59,713 bases of DNA. Origin: Firmicutes bacterium UBA6806 (GTDB lineage Bacteria > Bacillota > Clostridia > Peptostreptococcales > Acidaminobacteraceae). The notes under the pieces are model-generated. The model saw only the letters and a list, made by a program, of their open reading frames with translations. It was not told the origin of the DNA and ran no database searches. Shown one piece after another: positions 44,071 to 53,672 of this stretch. How positions within the stretch are numbered: position 1 is the stretch's first letter; each line of letters begins with the position of its first letter. Location: contig DKFC01000042.1 in NCBI GenBank assembly GCA_002452745.1, forward strand, positions 1-59,713, given 5' to 3'. A program made the position numbers and the translations under genes.

Positions 44071-44874
44071 TTATAGATAGTGAAATTGAGATTTTTCTGA
44101 TTCGGATATCTTGGTGAAGAGATCATATCCCTGAGTCTGTATATGTTCGTCAATGAGCTCTTTGAACACGTCCAGATAAGGTTTCTCACTTTCATAGTGT
44201 CCAATGTCAAATAGGGCTATCTGCGTTCCATTTAGCGCTTGTGCATCGTGGTATTTCACATCCCCTGTAATATATAAATCGACTTTCTTTATCATGGCAT
44301 CTTCTAAGAAATCAATTCCCGATCCATTGGCGAACGCAATTTTTCGAATGGTCATGTCTTCTTTGAAATTGGATACTTTGACTACGGACAAGTTGAAAAT
44401 CTCCTTGATTTCAGCTAAAATAGCCGCACCGCTTTTGCTTTGTCTTATAGAACCCACAATGCCGAAACCACTGTTTACATCCTCTGAGGTTAAGCATTCT
44501 ACCCCATCCAATTGAAGGGCATTTGCAAATTCCATCCCAAAACCTCTGTCAAACCGCTTATCTAAGTTTGTATGTGCGGCAATCAAGTTGATTTTATTCT
44601 CTATAAGACCAGTGACAAGTTTTCCAATATGGGTTTCAGTGGTGATTTGCTTTAAGGGCGAAAATAAAAGTGGATGATGGGTTATCACGGTGTCAAAGCC
44701 CTCTTCAAGTGCCTCTTCAAACACTTCCTCCGTTAAATCAAGTGCAATGAGTATTCTATCGACTTCACGATTGGGGTTTCCAATCAAAAGCCCCACATTA
44801 TCCCAGTTTTCAGCGCTGGAAAACGGCGCAATTTGATCCACAAGTTTTAAGACCTTTGCAAGCGATGTAATCAT
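44071..44874 (-). CDS. Nif3-like dinuclear metal protein (YqfO/YbgI family)
   Basis: A 267-residue protein of the Nif3 family, hexameric proteins with a two-metal site. Metal ligands occur in VITHHPLLF and IAAHTNLDKRFDRGFG at the N-terminus and in DIGHYESEKP at the C-terminus; SSAENWDNVGLLIGNP is the typical opening. Sometimes annotated GTP cyclohydrolase I type 2, its true function is unsettled. GAGGAGG seven bases before 44874 fixes the start; the earlier ATG lies inside that site. It follows trmK directly. Confidence 0.9.
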   Translation of the reverse strand: MITSLAKVLKLVDQIAPFSSAENWDNVGLLIGNPNREVDRILIALDLTEEVFEEALEEGFDTVITHHPLLFSPLKQITTETHIGKLVTGLIENKINLIAAHTNLDKRFDRGFGMEFANALQLDGVECLTSEDVNSGFGIVGSIRQSKSGAAILAEIKEIFNLSVVKVSNFKEDMTIRKIAFANGSGIDFLEDAMIKKVDLYITGDVKYHDAQALNGTQIALFDIGHYESEKPYLDVFKELIDEHIQTQGYDLFTKISESEKSQFHYL

Positions 44875-44885
44875 TTTAGACCTCC

Positions 44886-45629
44886 TCATTGAATCAGTTT
44901 ATCTATATCTGAGAGTTTTTCTCTACATAAATTCGCTTTTTCACTGTTCTTTTCAGATAAACCTGCCTCTGTTAACTTCGATAAAATCATTTCGTATTTG
45001 CGACGTTTAAATGCCAGATAGTCTTTATATATTGAAATTGAATCCCGATGAATTCTATGACCAAATTCTTTGTCACTGGATTGGTTGTAAACAATTAAGT
45101 CGCCTTCATTAAAAAGGCCATTTGGGAGCTCTGTATCCAATGGTTTTGCTGGAACGACAAACAATCCTTCATAGTACTTTTCATCTTCGAAAACACAGAA
45201 ATCATTTACAATGGTAAATCCATTTTTAAGAAGCCATGTTCTAAGGACATCTTGTTCAGTTTGAGGCTGTAAATAGAATCCCTTAAACGAATAACTCTTG
45301 CTGATATTTTTGTTCAATATATCGACGATTAAACCGCCGCCCATGCCTGCAATTACCACATAATCAACTTCAGAGCTCTCAAGTGGTTCTATTCCAGATC
45401 CGAGTCTGAAGTCAACTTTATCTTTAAACCGTGCTCCTGAGAAAGTTCCTTTGGCATTTTGAAGCGGTCCGCTATTGATGTCACAGCAGATGGCTCGACA
45501 AATACTTTGATTATCGAGTAGATAGTACGGCAAGTATCCGTGATCTGTTCCAATATCTGCAATGGTGCATTGATTGTCAATCCATTTAGCCAACTGGTAT
45601 AAACGGAGTGACAAATTTCCCTTCTTCAT
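44886..45629 (-). CDS. trmK: tRNA (adenine-22-N1)-methyltransferase
   Basis: A 247-residue class I methyltransferase that makes m1A22 in tRNA. SAM-binding motifs are IADIGTDHGYLPYYLL and AICCDINSGPLQNA; VDYVVIAGMGGGLIVDIL is the characteristic TrmK motif. The C-terminal helical part (about 190-247) is coiled. The neighbours rpoD and nif3 are the usual ones in Firmicutes. Confidence 0.93.
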   Translation of the reverse strand: MKKGNLSLRLYQLAKWIDNQCTIADIGTDHGYLPYYLLDNQSICRAICCDINSGPLQNAKGTFSGARFKDKVDFRLGSGIEPLESSEVDYVVIAGMGGGLIVDILNKNISKSYSFKGFYLQPQTEQDVLRTWLLKNGFTIVNDFCVFEDEKYYEGLFVVPAKPLDTELPNGLFNEGDLIVYNQSSDKEFGHRIHRDSISIYKDYLAFKRRKYEMILSKLTEAGLSEKNSEKANLCREKLSDIDKLIQ

Positions 45630-45654
45630 AGATTTCTCCTTTGGTTTAAGTTAT

Positions 45655-45680
45655 AAAAAAGAATTCGCAGCAGCGAATCC
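45655..45680 (-). terminator. Terminator of rpoD
   Basis: GGATTCGC and GCGAATTC pair around TGCT, with TTTTTT next on the minus strand, 13 bases past the rpoD stop. Confidence 0.85.
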
Positions 45681-45692
45681 TCTTTGCAAACT

Positions 45693-46913
45693 CTATTCAA
45701 GATAATCTTTAAGTTTCTTACTTCTGCTAGGATGTTTTAATTTTCGCAGTGCTTTTGCCTCAATCTGTCTGATACGCTCTCTTGTGACGTCAAATTCCTT
45801 CCCTACTTCTTCAAGTGTTCTAGCTCTGCCGTCTTCAAGACCAAATCTGAGTTTTAATACTTTTTGCTCTCTTGGTGTCAAGGTTTCAAGAACTTCCATA
45901 AGCTGTTCTTTTAACATGGAAAAAGCTGCTGCGTCTGCTGGTGCAGGGGCATCATTATCCGGTATAAAATCGCCTAAATGCGAGTCTTCCTCTTCTCCAA
46001 TTGGCGTTTCAAGAGAAACAGGTTCTTGAGCAATTTTCAAAATTTCTCTTACTTTTTCTACAGGCATGTCCATTTCCTTTGCAATTTCCTCAGGAACAGG
46101 CTCTCTGCCAAGCTCTTGTAAAAGTTGTCTTTGAACTCTAATCAACTTGTTGATTGTTTCAACCATATGCACTGGAATTCTAATAGTTCTAGCTTGGTCT
46201 GCTATGGCACGGGTGATTGCTTGACGTATCCACCAAGTGGCATAAGTCGAAAACTTAAAGCCCTTTGTCCAGTCAAATTTTTCAACCGCTTTTATGAGGC
46301 CGAGATTTCCCTCTTGAATTAAGTCGAGGAAGAGCATGCCCCTACCAACATACTTTTTGGCAATACTGACCACCAGTCTTAGATTGGCCTCACATAGTTT
46401 TTTCTTGGCGTCTTCATCGCCTTGTTCCATTCTCTTAGCAAGCTCAACTTCTTCATCACTTGACAAAAGTGCAACTTCACCGATTTCTTTTAAGTACATT
46501 CTAACAGGGTCATCAATATTGATTCCCTTAGGCAACGACAAGTCCAGCGTGATTTCATCATCGTCGTCATCGTCATCATCGTCTTTTATTTTGTCTAAAT
46601 CTTCGAGGTCGTCAAGATCGTCAAGGTCTTCTAGATCTTCAATATCTTCAAGGTCTTCAAGGTCGATATCATCGAGATCGAGGTCTAAATCCTCATCGCT
46701 CTCATCCATGTCTTCGTCATCATCTGTCTCAGAGATAACTTGAATATCCATGTCATTGAGGGCTTCAAAAACCTCTTCGATTTGATCTTTATCAAGTTCG
46801 AATTCAGCTAATTTGTCCTGAATTTCCTTGTAAGTCAAAGTTCCTTGTTTTTTCCCCTTTTTGAGTAAACCTTTTACGATATCTTGGTGTTTGGCATTCA
46901 ATTTACTGTTCAA
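45693..46913 (-). CDS. rpoD: Primary sigma factor RpoD (sigma A)
   Basis: A 406-residue housekeeping sigma factor. Region 2 is clear (RLVVSIAKKYVGRGMLFLDLIQEGNLGL, FDWTKGFKFSTYATWWIRQAI), as are region 3 and region 4 (LTPREQKVLKLRFGLEDGRA, VTRERIRQIEAKALRKLKH). Residues 1-60 resemble region 1.1. Residues 62-120 are an extended acidic tract, almost only Asp, Glu and Leu, ending with nine consecutive Asp. This is longer than the acidic spacer in most Firmicutes. It lies 34 bases after dnaG and is followed by a terminator. Confidence 0.97.
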   Translation of the reverse strand: MNSKLNAKHQDIVKGLLKKGKKQGTLTYKEIQDKLAEFELDKDQIEEVFEALNDMDIQVISETDDDEDMDESDEDLDLDLDDIDLEDLEDIEDLEDLDDLDDLEDLDKIKDDDDDDDDDEITLDLSLPKGINIDDPVRMYLKEIGEVALLSSDEEVELAKRMEQGDEDAKKKLCEANLRLVVSIAKKYVGRGMLFLDLIQEGNLGLIKAVEKFDWTKGFKFSTYATWWIRQAITRAIADQARTIRIPVHMVETINKLIRVQRQLLQELGREPVPEEIAKEMDMPVEKVREILKIAQEPVSLETPIGEEEDSHLGDFIPDNDAPAPADAAAFSMLKEQLMEVLETLTPREQKVLKLRFGLEDGRARTLEEVGKEFDVTRERIRQIEAKALRKLKHPSRSKKLKDYLE

Positions 46914-46947
46914 TTGAATTGCCTCCTTTCACTTAATTTCTTATTCT

Positions 46948-48750
46948 TTAATTTATGATGTTTGTCTTCTTTTGCACTTTTTGAGAAATTGAATTCTTTA
47001 ACTTTATCAGCCTTTGCCATTCAGTTTTTAATTCGACTTGCATGTCTTGCTGACCGTTTTCAGTCAATTTCTTTTTGACGATTTTGATTTCCTCTTCGAT
47101 GTTTTTTATGAGTATGTTGTTCAAAACCAAATCAATATTGATATCCTCAACTTCGTCGATATAGCTGTCCAGTATTTCAATCAGCGCAGTGGAAATTGAA
47201 ATATCCGCATTTTCAATTATATCTTGGCGATTAAACGCCGCATGTCTCGAAAAATAAACTGTAATATAGTCCATAATGCTCTGTGTTTCCTCAGAAAATC
47301 TGAATTCAGAAATCAATTGTTTCTGTTCATCATCAAGGAGCGGAAATTTGTGAATATAAAATGAAATCAGTTGATTTTCAAGATGTTTATTTCGATCAGT
47401 TGTAAGTTTGACGGAATCTCGTTTCTTTTGGTTCCCAGTGAAACCATAATGTCCCCTGTTGCTGTAATTTTCCTTATAGACTTCTTTGGCAATTAAATCG
47501 TAGTTCACGTTTAAGGTCTCACTAAGACGTTCTATATGGAGGTTTTTTTCAAACTCATTGCCAACTTCTGCAATGACAACCACAGCTCTTGAGAGAAATT
47601 CTATCTTTTCCTGTTCATTGTTAAGATTGAACCCCTGTTTTAAATGATTGAGTCGATACTCTGTTGCAGTCATAGCCGTATCAATTTTATCTTGGAATTT
47701 TTCGATGCCATATTTTTTCAGGTATTCGTCTGGATCTAGGTTTTCGCCCAAAACCACAACCCGAATCTTTTCGATGACACCATTTAGAACCTCTAGACTT
47801 CTGAGACTGGCCTTTTGACCTGCAATATCTGAGTCATAACATATAATAACCTCGTCTGCATATCGTTTCATCAGCCGAGCATGCTCTTTAGTAAGAGCAG
47901 TTCCAAGAGTTGCCACAGCGTTTGTAAATCCATTGACATGAAGAGCTATGACATCCATATATCCTTCAGCTATAATAAGCTGCTTTTTATCTTGTAACAC
48001 ATTTTTGGCTAGGTTCAGACCATAGAGGGTCTGACTTTTGTTGAATATCTCAGTCTCAGGCGAATTGAGATATTTTGGAAGCGAATCATCCATGACTCGA
48101 CCACCAAAGCCAATGACCTTTCCCTTTGGATTAATTATCGGGAAGATGATGCGGTTTCTAAACCGATCATAGTAATTGTTTCCATCTTTCCCTTGAATAA
48201 CAAGTCCAGCTTTCTCGAGTGCTTTTGCATCGTATTTCCTGGATAAGTGATTTAGGGTATCACGCCACGCATCATTTGAAAATCCAAGCCCAAAGGTCTT
48301 GATTACCTCATAGCTTATACCGCGTTTTTGTAGGTATTGCATGGCTTCATCACTTGTTCTCAAATTCTTATAGTAATAAATTGCGGCATCTCTTAATATA
48401 TCATAAAATTGTGTGTAATAGCCAGTACTTTTTTGATCCTTGCCTTTTTGGAATTTTGAAATATCAATGTTGTATCGTTCTGCAAGGAATTCAACTGCAT
48501 CAATATAATCCAAATTCTCATAGTTCATTACAAAGTTAATGGCATTTCCCGCAGCGCCACAGCCAAAGCAGTGATAGAGTTGTTTGTCCTCCGATATGAT
48601 AAAGGAGGCTGTTTTTTCACTGTGAAATGGGCATAGTGCCTTATGATTTTTACCGGCTCTTTCGACAGTAATATAACTTGAAATCACATCCACGATGTTT
48701 ATGTTTTCCAGTATCACATCGAAAATATTATTTTCGTATCTGCCGCTCAT
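46948..48750 (-). CDS. dnaG: DNA primase
   Basis: A 600-residue replication primase. The zinc finger is CPFHSEKTASFIISEDKQ...YHCFGCGAAG near residues 40-65; the core has FGLGFSNDAW, GKVIGFGGRVMDDSLPKYLNSPET and the Toprim elements IIAEGYMDVIALH and YDSDIAGQKA; the last ~170 residues are the helicase-binding part. It makes RNA primers at the fork. Its order with dgt and rpoD is the typical Clostridial macromolecular-synthesis cluster. Confidence 0.96.
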   Translation of the reverse strand: MSGRYENNIFDVILENINIVDVISSYITVERAGKNHKALCPFHSEKTASFIISEDKQLYHCFGCGAAGNAINFVMNYENLDYIDAVEFLAERYNIDISKFQKGKDQKSTGYYTQFYDILRDAAIYYYKNLRTSDEAMQYLQKRGISYEVIKTFGLGFSNDAWRDTLNHLSRKYDAKALEKAGLVIQGKDGNNYYDRFRNRIIFPIINPKGKVIGFGGRVMDDSLPKYLNSPETEIFNKSQTLYGLNLAKNVLQDKKQLIIAEGYMDVIALHVNGFTNAVATLGTALTKEHARLMKRYADEVIICYDSDIAGQKASLRSLEVLNGVIEKIRVVVLGENLDPDEYLKKYGIEKFQDKIDTAMTATEYRLNHLKQGFNLNNEQEKIEFLSRAVVVIAEVGNEFEKNLHIERLSETLNVNYDLIAKEVYKENYSNRGHYGFTGNQKKRDSVKLTTDRNKHLENQLISFYIHKFPLLDDEQKQLISEFRFSEETQSIMDYITVYFSRHAAFNRQDIIENADISISTALIEILDSYIDEVEDINIDLVLNNILIKNIEEEIKIVKKKLTENGQQDMQVELKTEWQRLIKLKNSISQKVQKKTNIIN

Positions 48751-48865
48751 TAAATTTCCTTTCTAATTATAGAGATATTGCATTATTCACTTATGACTTA
48801 TTCGACATCTTTTGGCTAATTCCTTCAATATTAATAAACTTTAACATGAAATTTTATCAACCGTT

Positions 48866-49879
48866 CTAATAAAGCCAAAATTTAGGAATGAATATTTCTT
48901 TGTAGATATTGACAGCATATCTATCGGACATGCTTGCCACATAATCTTTAACGGCTTCTTGCTTTTCACCAGCATGATAATCCGCAGCTCTCTCATCTGG
49001 CATGTCATCAGGATGTTCTAAAAAGTGGTTGTATAAGGATTCTACAATATACTCGGCTCTTGCCTCCTCTTTTTTAGCCTCCTTATTCAAGTAGACTTTC
49101 TCAAACATGAACTTCCTAAGTTCGTTAAAGGCCTCGAATTTTTCATCACTCATAGAGATGCCGTCTTTTCCATAGCTGTTTTCAATTAGATCCAATATGA
49201 GGGTGTTGATTCGCTGTCCATGCGACTTGCCGAGCGATAAGCGGATACTCTCTGGAATTTGCTCATCGCTGAGTACCCCCGCCCGGATGGCATCATCTAT
49301 GTCGTGATTTAAATAGGCAATTCGATCACATATTTTGACAATTTGTCCTTCTAGAGTTATGGGCAAATCCGGCCCATTGTGATTTAAAATGCCATCACGC
49401 ACTTCATATGTCAAGTTTAATCCGTATATGCTGTGGTTTCCGCGTTCTAGGTAGTCCACAACTCTTAAGCTCTGGATATTGTGTTTGAATCCACCGGGGT
49501 GAATTTTATTGAGTCTTTCCTCTCCACAATGACCAAACGGAGTGTGTCCAAGATCATGTCCCAGTGCAATTGCCTCTGTCAAATCTATATTGTAATTAAG
49601 TGCATTTGCAATAGTACGGGCTATTTGAGAGACCTCAAGTGTATGGGTTAACCTCGTTCTATAGTGGTCTCCCTCTGGCGAGAGAAATACTTGCGTCTTA
49701 TGCTTAAGCCGTCTGAAGGCCTTGGAATGCGTAATTCGATCACGGTCCCTTTGATAATCTGTTCGAATGGGACAACTTTCCTCTTCCAGCCGTCTTCCTT
49801 TAGAAAGGGATACTTTTTGAGCCCTTGCGTCAAGCTGAGTGTGTTCCAGTGCCTCGTGCTGTTCTCTTAGTTTAATCAT
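48866..49879 (-). CDS. dgt: Deoxyguanosinetriphosphate triphosphohydrolase-like protein
   Basis: A 337-residue HD-domain hydrolase that removes triphosphate from dGTP or other dNTPs. The metal-binding HD residues lie in RTRLTHTLEVSQIARTIA (His) and ALGHDLGHTPFGHCGEE (His-Asp). RDRDRITHSKAFRRLKHKTQVF is typical of the N-terminus. It is the first gene of the dnaG-rpoD block. Relatives of this length in Firmicutes usually lie next to dnaG. Confidence 0.92.
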   Translation of the reverse strand: MIKLREQHEALEHTQLDARAQKVSLSKGRRLEEESCPIRTDYQRDRDRITHSKAFRRLKHKTQVFLSPEGDHYRTRLTHTLEVSQIARTIANALNYNIDLTEAIALGHDLGHTPFGHCGEERLNKIHPGGFKHNIQSLRVVDYLERGNHSIYGLNLTYEVRDGILNHNGPDLPITLEGQIVKICDRIAYLNHDIDDAIRAGVLSDEQIPESIRLSLGKSHGQRINTLILDLIENSYGKDGISMSDEKFEAFNELRKFMFEKVYLNKEAKKEEARAEYIVESLYNHFLEHPDDMPDERAADYHAGEKQEAVKDYVASMSDRYAVNIYKEIFIPKFWLY

Positions 49880-50105
49880 TGCTTCACCTCGCTTTTGCTA
49901 TATACTTTGAATAATAGATGACGAATAGACTTTTCATTAGATTTTTCTATACTCTAAGTATTATACATATATACCCCAAAATCCTTTATTTTTTTTGTTA
50001 AAATTAAATTAATTTTGTGAGTTCATCCAATTGACTTTATACCTTTTATTGTTTTTCCAGTGCATGAAGGCCTCAGTCGTGACACATAAACAGCGATTGA
50101 ACATT

Positions 50106-50145
50106 AAAAAGGTACATCTATCCCCTTGGATGAATGCACCTCTTT
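50106..50145. terminator. Bidirectional terminator after the ABC-2 permease gene
   Basis: AAAAAGGT(A)CAT...ATCC pairs with GGAT...ATG(C)ACCTCTTTT, with a T-rich run on the minus strand. The rest of 49880-50176 is AT-rich, with a TATAAT upstream of dgt but no clear -35 and no gene. Confidence 0.75.
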
Positions 50146-50176
50146 TATCTTCTATTTTTCTATATAAATATATAAA

Positions 50177-50977
50177 TTATCTTGAACGCTCGCTTTTTAC
50201 ATAGAGATAAGTTCCAATGATTAAAAATACTGTTGTCAAAATCAGAATGGCGATAAAATTCACAACAGGGTTAAACAATACGACCCGGCTGTATTCCTCT
50301 GTGCCACGATAAACCACTGCCCTTACTAAATCAAGGCAGTAAGTCATGGGCATCAACCTTGATAGGACATACAGAATGCCACTTGACTGTGAAATGGGGA
50401 TAATGGCACCTGAGAGAAACATTTGAGGCATGGAAATGAGGGATACAGCCATGTTAGATGCTGTTCTGCTCTTTATACTGCCAATGAGAAGGACTGCAAA
50501 TGAACCTGCGGCTAGGCACATTAAGGGTGAAAGTGCCAAAATCCACAAGAGTTGTCCAAGTGAAAGATGTATTCCCATGAGTAATCCCACCAGTAGAGTT
50601 CCTATGCTAGATAAAATGGCTGAAAAAGATGAGCCAAAAATTGTTCCTATAATGATGCTGTACCGGGAAACAGGCGCCACTAGAATTTCCTGTGTGAAGT
50701 TTGTTTCTCGATCTTCCACGAGAGAGGTCAGCCCTTGAGAAGTCATCATAAACAACATATTGATGAGCATACCGATAAGCATAAACTGACCATAGTCAAA
50801 AGTCAACCCTCCTGCCATGTTTTCTGAGAGATTTCCACCAATCATCCCCATCATAATCAAGGGCATGGCTAAACTCATGATTAGAGTTGCAGGTGATTTT
50901 ATGGCGACGATAATGCCACGCATCAATATGGTTATAATTGCATTTAGTTCACGTTTAAATCCAAGTCTCGTCTCCAT
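50177..50977 (-). CDS. ABC-2 type exporter permease
   Basis: A 266-residue membrane protein with about six helices, of the ABC-2 (DrrB/NodJ-like) group. The SLVEDRETNFTQEILVAPVSRYSIIIG loop after the second helix is characteristic. With the ATPase coded two bases upstream it forms a half-transporter pair that may export a drug, lipid or peptide. The operon is controlled by the two-component pair next to it. Confidence 0.88.
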   Translation of the reverse strand: METRLGFKRELNAIITILMRGIIVAIKSPATLIMSLAMPLIMMGMIGGNLSENMAGGLTFDYGQFMLIGMLINMLFMMTSQGLTSLVEDRETNFTQEILVAPVSRYSIIIGTIFGSSFSAILSSIGTLLVGLLMGIHLSLGQLLWILALSPLMCLAAGSFAVLLIGSIKSRTASNMAVSLISMPQMFLSGAIIPISQSSGILYVLSRLMPMTYCLDLVRAVVYRGTEEYSRVVLFNPVVNFIAILILTTVFLIIGTYLYVKSERSR

Positions 50978-50979
50978 AG

Positions 50980-51798
50980 TTACACCGCCTTCTTTACAAG
51001 TTTATTGATATTGGTTCTGTTCAGATATTCAACATAGGCATCCTCAAGCGTTGGCAGGCATACTCTAGGTGTGGGATCATAGTTCAAGGTGGTTTTGAGT
51101 TCGGTTGGAGAACAGCATGCCACTATTTTACCGTGATTGATTATGCATACAGTATCTGCGTTTTCTGCTTCATCAATATAGTGTGTGGTTAAAAAAATAG
51201 TCGTGCCAAATTCTTTCCTAACAGTGTCGAGGTACTCCCACATGCTTCTTCTTGATACGGCGTCAAGTCCCGTTGTCGGCTCATCTAGAAAGAGAATTTT
51301 AGGGGTGTGTATTAAACTGCGTATGATTTCAAATTTTCGCTGTTGACCGCCCGACATTTTTTTGACCGGTTTGTGCAAGAGATCACTGATTCCGACGATT
51401 TCTGCTAATTTTACGACCTTTTCCCTATAGGCTTTCGGCATTAACTTAAAGGTCGGTCTATAAGGATAAACACCATACAGACAGGCATGAAAGCGTATAT
51501 TTTCCTCAGCAGTGAGCTGAATGTCTATACTTGGCTTTTGGAAGATAATGCCCACATTTCGCCTGATTTCCTTGGCTTCTTTGTCAATGTCATAGCCACA
51601 GATTTTGACTTCACCAGATGTTTTCCCAAGTGTGGTGGTCAGTATGGAAATTGTGGTTGTCTTCCCAGCTCCATTTGGTCCAAGAAAGGCAAAAAATTCC
51701 CCTTCCTTCACATTAAAGCTCACATCATCTACTGCTGGTGTAAATGACTTATGGTACTCTTTGACGAGGTTTTTCACCTCTAATACGTTTTTATTCAT
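50980..51798 (-). CDS. ABC-2 exporter ATP-binding protein (DrrA-like)
   Basis: A 272-residue ATPase: Walker A GPNGAGKTTTIS, Q-loop FQKPSIDIQLTAEENI, signature MSGGQQRKFEIIRS, Walker B ILFLDEPTTGLD, H-loop LTTHYIDEAE. The layout is that of the DrrA/CcmA subgroup of exporters. A GGAGG site lies before the ATG. Its own promoter (51845-51850) and operator (51860-51898) lie upstream, overlapping the kinase gene end. Confidence 0.92.
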   Translation of the reverse strand: MNKNVLEVKNLVKEYHKSFTPAVDDVSFNVKEGEFFAFLGPNGAGKTTTISILTTTLGKTSGEVKICGYDIDKEAKEIRRNVGIIFQKPSIDIQLTAEENIRFHACLYGVYPYRPTFKLMPKAYREKVVKLAEIVGISDLLHKPVKKMSGGQQRKFEIIRSLIHTPKILFLDEPTTGLDAVSRRSMWEYLDTVRKEFGTTIFLTTHYIDEAENADTVCIINHGKIVACCSPTELKTTLNYDPTPRVCLPTLEDAYVEYLNRTNINKLVKKAV

Positions 51799-51844
51799 AA
51801 AAATACCTCCGTTTTTTATAAGCTGTTCAATAACTACATGAATG

Positions 51845-51898
51845 AGTATAAATCGCTTAATTAAACGGAGGTTAAATTGAGTTTAAACGGAATGTAAA
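51845..51898 (-). promoter_or_regulatory. ABC-2 exporter promoter with four TTTAAN half-sites
   Basis: On the minus strand TTTACA (51898-51893), TTTAAA (51887-51882), TTTAAC (51876-51871) and TTTAAT (51865-51860) begin exactly 11 bp apart. The -10 TATACT (51850-51845) follows after nine bases and there is no good -35. This is the layout of PhoP/OmpR-type direct-repeat activation, and the neighbouring OmpR regulator is the natural binder. Confidence 0.75.
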
Positions 51899-52926
51899 CC
51901 AGGAAGAAAAACGGTTACATTGGTTCCAATACCTTCTTGACTGTCTATTTGAATACGGCCTTGATGAAGGTCTATGATTTTTTTGACAATGGAAAGTCCT
52001 AATCCATTGCCGCCTAAGGAGCGTGCTCTGGATTTGTCCGCTTTATAAAATCTCTCGAAAACATGGATCAAATCCGCTTTGGCGATACCGCTTCCACTGT
52101 CTTTAAACACGATTTTTTCTGTTGAAGCCATGATTTCTATTTGTCCGCCCATAGGCGTGAATTTTATGGCATTTGTCAATAGATTTGCCCAAACCTGAGC
52201 TAAAAGCGCTTCATCACCATGTACGGAAATTGCACTGGCCTCTAGCTCAATACTAATATTCTTGGATAACCATTGAGGCTCAAAGGCCAGAATTATATTT
52301 TGGAGCTGTTTATCCAATCTAAACTCATGTGGGTTCAATGGATTGATACCACTATCCAGTGCTGACAGCTTCAAGAGGTTTTCACTCATGGCCGACATTC
52401 TTCTGCTTTCTGCTTCTATAATCTCACCGTAGTGGATGCGCTGTTCATCTGATAGTTTGCTGTCTTGCAGGAGCTTTGCAAACCCAATCATAGAGGTTAG
52501 CGGCGATTGAATTTCGTGGCTAATATTCGAAATAAAATCCTGTCTCATGTTCTCAATACTCCCTAGATTTTTAGCCATGTCGTTAATGGCTTCCACCAGT
52601 TCTGAATGAGGATCTACTGGACTAGGATTCAGCAATATGTTAAAATTCCCCTTTGCAATCTCTGCGAGGGCTTCTGTCATCATGTGCTGAGGCACGAGCT
52701 CATACTTATCTCGATAGAGTCGCATTCGAATAAGTCCCATGAAGATCAAGCCAATTGAAAAAATCAGGATTCCCAGTATTCCAGTAAACATGACCGTCCA
52801 AAAGACTGAAAGATGTGTCAAATTGATAATCAATGCAAATGCAATCATGTAACAACCGAAAAACACTAGAAAAAAAACGCTGATTCCCATTATCATGTGC
52901 CATATGGAATGTCTCTGATCGTTCAT
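51883..52926 (-). CDS. Sensor histidine kinase, intramembrane-sensing type
   Basis: A 347-residue kinase. Two helices (about 12-33 and 42-65) are separated by only about eight residues, so it has almost no extracellular part, as in cell-envelope-stress sensors. Then come a HAMP-like segment, phospho-acceptor helix FISNISHEIQSPLTSMIGFA and ATPase motifs NAIKFTPMGG, FKDSGSGIA and GGNGLGLSIVKKII. It overlaps the regulator gene by four bases. It may sense the substrate of the neighbouring exporter or membrane damage. Confidence 0.92.
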   Translation of the reverse strand: MNDQRHSIWHMIMGISVFFLVFFGCYMIAFALIINLTHLSVFWTVMFTGILGILIFSIGLIFMGLIRMRLYRDKYELVPQHMMTEALAEIAKGNFNILLNPSPVDPHSELVEAINDMAKNLGSIENMRQDFISNISHEIQSPLTSMIGFAKLLQDSKLSDEQRIHYGEIIEAESRRMSAMSENLLKLSALDSGINPLNPHEFRLDKQLQNIILAFEPQWLSKNISIELEASAISVHGDEALLAQVWANLLTNAIKFTPMGGQIEIMASTEKIVFKDSGSGIAKADLIHVFERFYKADKSRARSLGGNGLGLSIVKKIIDLHQGRIQIDSQEGIGTNVTVFLPGLHSV

Positions 52927-53594
52927 GCTGACACTTCCAATCTATAGCCAAGGCCTCTGACTGTTGTGATTTTAAATCCGTATACCTCTTCTGGGAATCT
53001 GTCTCGAAGCCTTCCTATATGAACGTCGAGGGTTCGCTCATTGCCATCAAAATCATGTCCCCAAACGGACTCAATCAAAACATCTCTGGAAAAAGTTCGG
53101 CCGGGAAACCCCGCAAGTTTAAAGAGAAGTTCAAATTCCTTCCTAGGGATGTCCTCTGCCACACCGTTGATAGAGACTGTAAAGCGATTCCTGTCAACCT
53201 GAAGATTTCCTATCTGTATGAGCTGAGAAGATTCTATTTTGAACCGTCGAAGCAAGGCCTTGATCCTCATGAGAAGTTCATCCCCTTCAAAGGGCTTTGT
53301 CAAATAGTCGTCTGCACCAATTTCAAATCCCCTTATCTTTGCATTTAGTTCAGCCTTGGCAGTGAGCATTAATATAGGAAGATTTTCATAATACTTTCTC
53401 AAATAGCTGCAAAGTTCGTAACCGTCCATATTGGGCATCATAATGTCAATAACAGCGCAGTCGCACCCTTCTATTTTTGACAGTGCATCTCTACCATCCA
53501 CAGCTTCACGAACTGAAAAGCCGCCATTCTCTAAGATGGTTTTTAGAAGTTCACGAATATTGACATCGTCATCTGCAATAAGAATTGTTGCCAT
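52923..53594 (-). CDS. OmpR-family response regulator
   Basis: A 223-residue regulator: receiver domain (1-115) with ADDDVN, acceptor Asp in CAVIDIMMPNMDG and Lys in DYLTKPF; DNA-binding winged helix (about 130-223) with IPRKEFELLFKLA and GNERTLDVHIGRLRDRF. The TTTAAN repeats upstream of this gene and of the ABC-2 genes are its likely binding sites. Confidence 0.93.
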   Translation of the reverse strand: MATILIADDDVNIRELLKTILENGGFSVREAVDGRDALSKIEGCDCAVIDIMMPNMDGYELCSYLRKYYENLPILMLTAKAELNAKIRGFEIGADDYLTKPFEGDELLMRIKALLRRFKIESSQLIQIGNLQVDRNRFTVSINGVAEDIPRKEFELLFKLAGFPGRTFSRDVLIESVWGHDFDGNERTLDVHIGRLRDRFPEEVYGFKITTVRGLGYRLEVSA

Positions 53595-53672
53595 AAGTTA
53601 TCACCTGATTTCTTTTATGCTATTGCTTGTATATGAAATGGAGGGCTTTATGCCCCTTTCGTTTCTGCCTCT

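Noticed and set aside
46336..46743. 135-codon Ser-rich frame on the plus strand
   Set aside because: It is the opposite strand of the acidic Asp/Glu codons of rpoD; no ribosome site.
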